Positions 60,932-61,517 of a stretch of DNA of 61,517 nt are shown here, in pieces (within the stretch, counting starts at the first letter, position 1; the number at the start of each line of letters is the position of its first letter). The translations under genes were made by a program, and so were the position numbers. The DNA comes from Planctomycetota bacterium. GTDB lineage: Bacteria; Planctomycetota; OFTM77. Location of the stretch: positions 1 to 61,517 of the forward strand of contig JAJDCO010000009.1 of NCBI GenBank assembly GCA_029260795.1, given 5' to 3'. The notes beneath the pieces are model-generated. The model was not told the origin of the DNA and ran no database searches. It worked only from the letters and a program-made list of their open reading frames with translations.

Positions 60932-61517
60932 TCAGGGCGTGAGCACCAAGACTTCGGTCTCACTGGCCATCACGACTCCGTTTGCGAACACGACGAACGC
61001 ATGGTGCACCGTGATCGGGCCCACCCATGGCAGGCCCGGTGGCACCACCACACTCGCCCGCGCCAACCCGTCGGCGTCGAGAGCTCCGAACGAGCCGGGA
61101 TGCAACGGACCATTCGGGTTGCTCAGCAGGAACTGAAAGTAGACGTCGACGTTGAGGGGCAGGTGCACGCGCGCGTTGATCGGGGTGCCGGGAGTCGTCC
61201 CGGAGACGGAGCCGAGCAACAGGTAGGTCCCTTGCGGCTGCTCGGGAGCGAAGAGCTGGAGCTCCTGACGTCCACCGGTGGCCAGAGACAGCTCGTGGAG
61301 GTCACCGGACAGAGTGCGCGCGTTCGAGCGCCAAACGACGGCCTCCCAGCGCCCGCTCACCGAGTCGTACGCCTGACCGGAGATCACGATCGTGCCGAAG
61401 GCATCGACGTCGACACCCTGCGCGAAAGAGGACGTGTACTCGCCCGGCAGCCAAGTCTGAAGATCGACGAGCGACGCGGCCGTGCCGGCCCACGCCGCCG
61501 CCCGCAGCCCTTGGGCA
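60932..61517 (-). CDS. C-terminal part of a secreted repeat protein, cut by the window edge
   Basis: The frame is open from the right edge to a TGA at 60932, about 194 residues. The first part (SLVDLQTWLPGEYTSSFAQG, then VDVDAFGTIVISGQAYDSVS) looks like HAF-type extracellular repeats. The last ~90 residues (LPLNVDVYFQFLLSNPNGPL, VGPITVHHAFVVFANGVVMA) look like a C-terminal domain I associate with secreted proteins of Planctomycetota; that taxonomic link is from memory and uncertain. It converges with the Kelch cluster. Confidence 0.65.
   Translation of the reverse strand, partial: AQGLRAAAWAGTAASLVDLQTWLPGEYTSSFAQGVDVDAFGTIVISGQAYDSVSGRWEAVVWRSNARTLSGDLHELSLATGGRQELQLFAPEQPQGTYLLLGSVSGTTPGTPINARVHLPLNVDVYFQFLLSNPNGPLHPGSFGALDADGLARASVVVPPGLPWVGPITVHHAFVVFANGVVMASETEVLVLTP

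Noticed and set aside
56650..61517. Kelch proteins as part of the biosynthetic cluster
   Set aside because: They have their own ribosome sites and terminators, form a separate tandem family and carry no biosynthetic or transport motif.
1..61517. tRNA, rRNA or replication-origin sequences
   Set aside because: No cloverleaf with conserved T-loop, rRNA segment or DnaA-box cluster was recognised by eye.

Overview
GC-rich bacterial chromosome segment (no phage, plasmid, insertion-sequence or tRNA genes seen). The organism is not identified by a marker gene. An NtrC-type sigma-54 activator, an XrtA-type FemAB protein, a ceramidase-like lipoprotein, a PhoD-like phosphatase, families of secreted Kelch/HAF-type proteins and many small palindromic intergenic repeats suggest a large-genome environmental bacterium. 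The secreted-protein C-terminal domain at the right edge makes me lean to Planctomycetota; Myxococcota-like lineages remain possible. This is inference.

Layout. 1-4916: a minus-strand surface-glycan operon (two GT2 glycosyltransferases, a GT39-type membrane glycosyltransferase, a FemAB-like protein); one GT2 has lost its DxD motif. 5385-14175: a plus-strand block with a receiver-histidine kinase, an NtrC-type activator, a 1438-residue membrane-anchored TPR protein and a two-gene ABC-2 exporter. 14377-17044: ispG and a sodium:solute symporter on the minus strand. 17595-21685: ribH-nusB-ftsY followed by an O-antigen-ligase/TPR membrane protein. 21686-30548: repeat-rich spacers and minus-strand genes for a small membrane protein, a ceramidase-like lipoprotein, a PhoD-like phosphatase, an FG-GAP/beta-helix protein and an acyl-CoA/AMP ligase.

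31001-56526 is the most notable region: a hybrid polyketide-peptide assembly line of three giant genes (2288, 1598 and 4394 residues) led by an FcoT-like thioesterase gene and, possibly, a coupled 26-codon ORF. Domains in order: ACP-KS-AT-DH-ER-KR-ACP / KS-dead AT-dead DH-KR-ACP / C-A(Gly-like, with inserted methyltransferase)-PCP-C-A(Asn-like)-PCP-E-C-A(basic-residue-like)-PCP-reductase. The inferred product is a reduced acyl chain joined to N-methyl-Gly, D-Asn and a basic residue, released as an aldehyde or alcohol. FcoT-like protein, acyl ligase, ACP and a reductase-terminated NRPS recall the actinobacterial isonitrile-lipopeptide loci, but the signature non-heme iron oxygenase is absent and two PKS modules are present. 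I have not matched this combination to a known pathway.

56650-61517: two intact tandem Kelch-like secreted proteins, a third copy broken by a short inverted fragment of the same gene family, and the 3' end of another secreted protein. Intergenic DNA carries several repeat families: TGAA-loop hairpins, a ~58-bp dispersed inverted repeat around a two-gene block, and a ~145-bp degenerate tandem array upstream of ribH.
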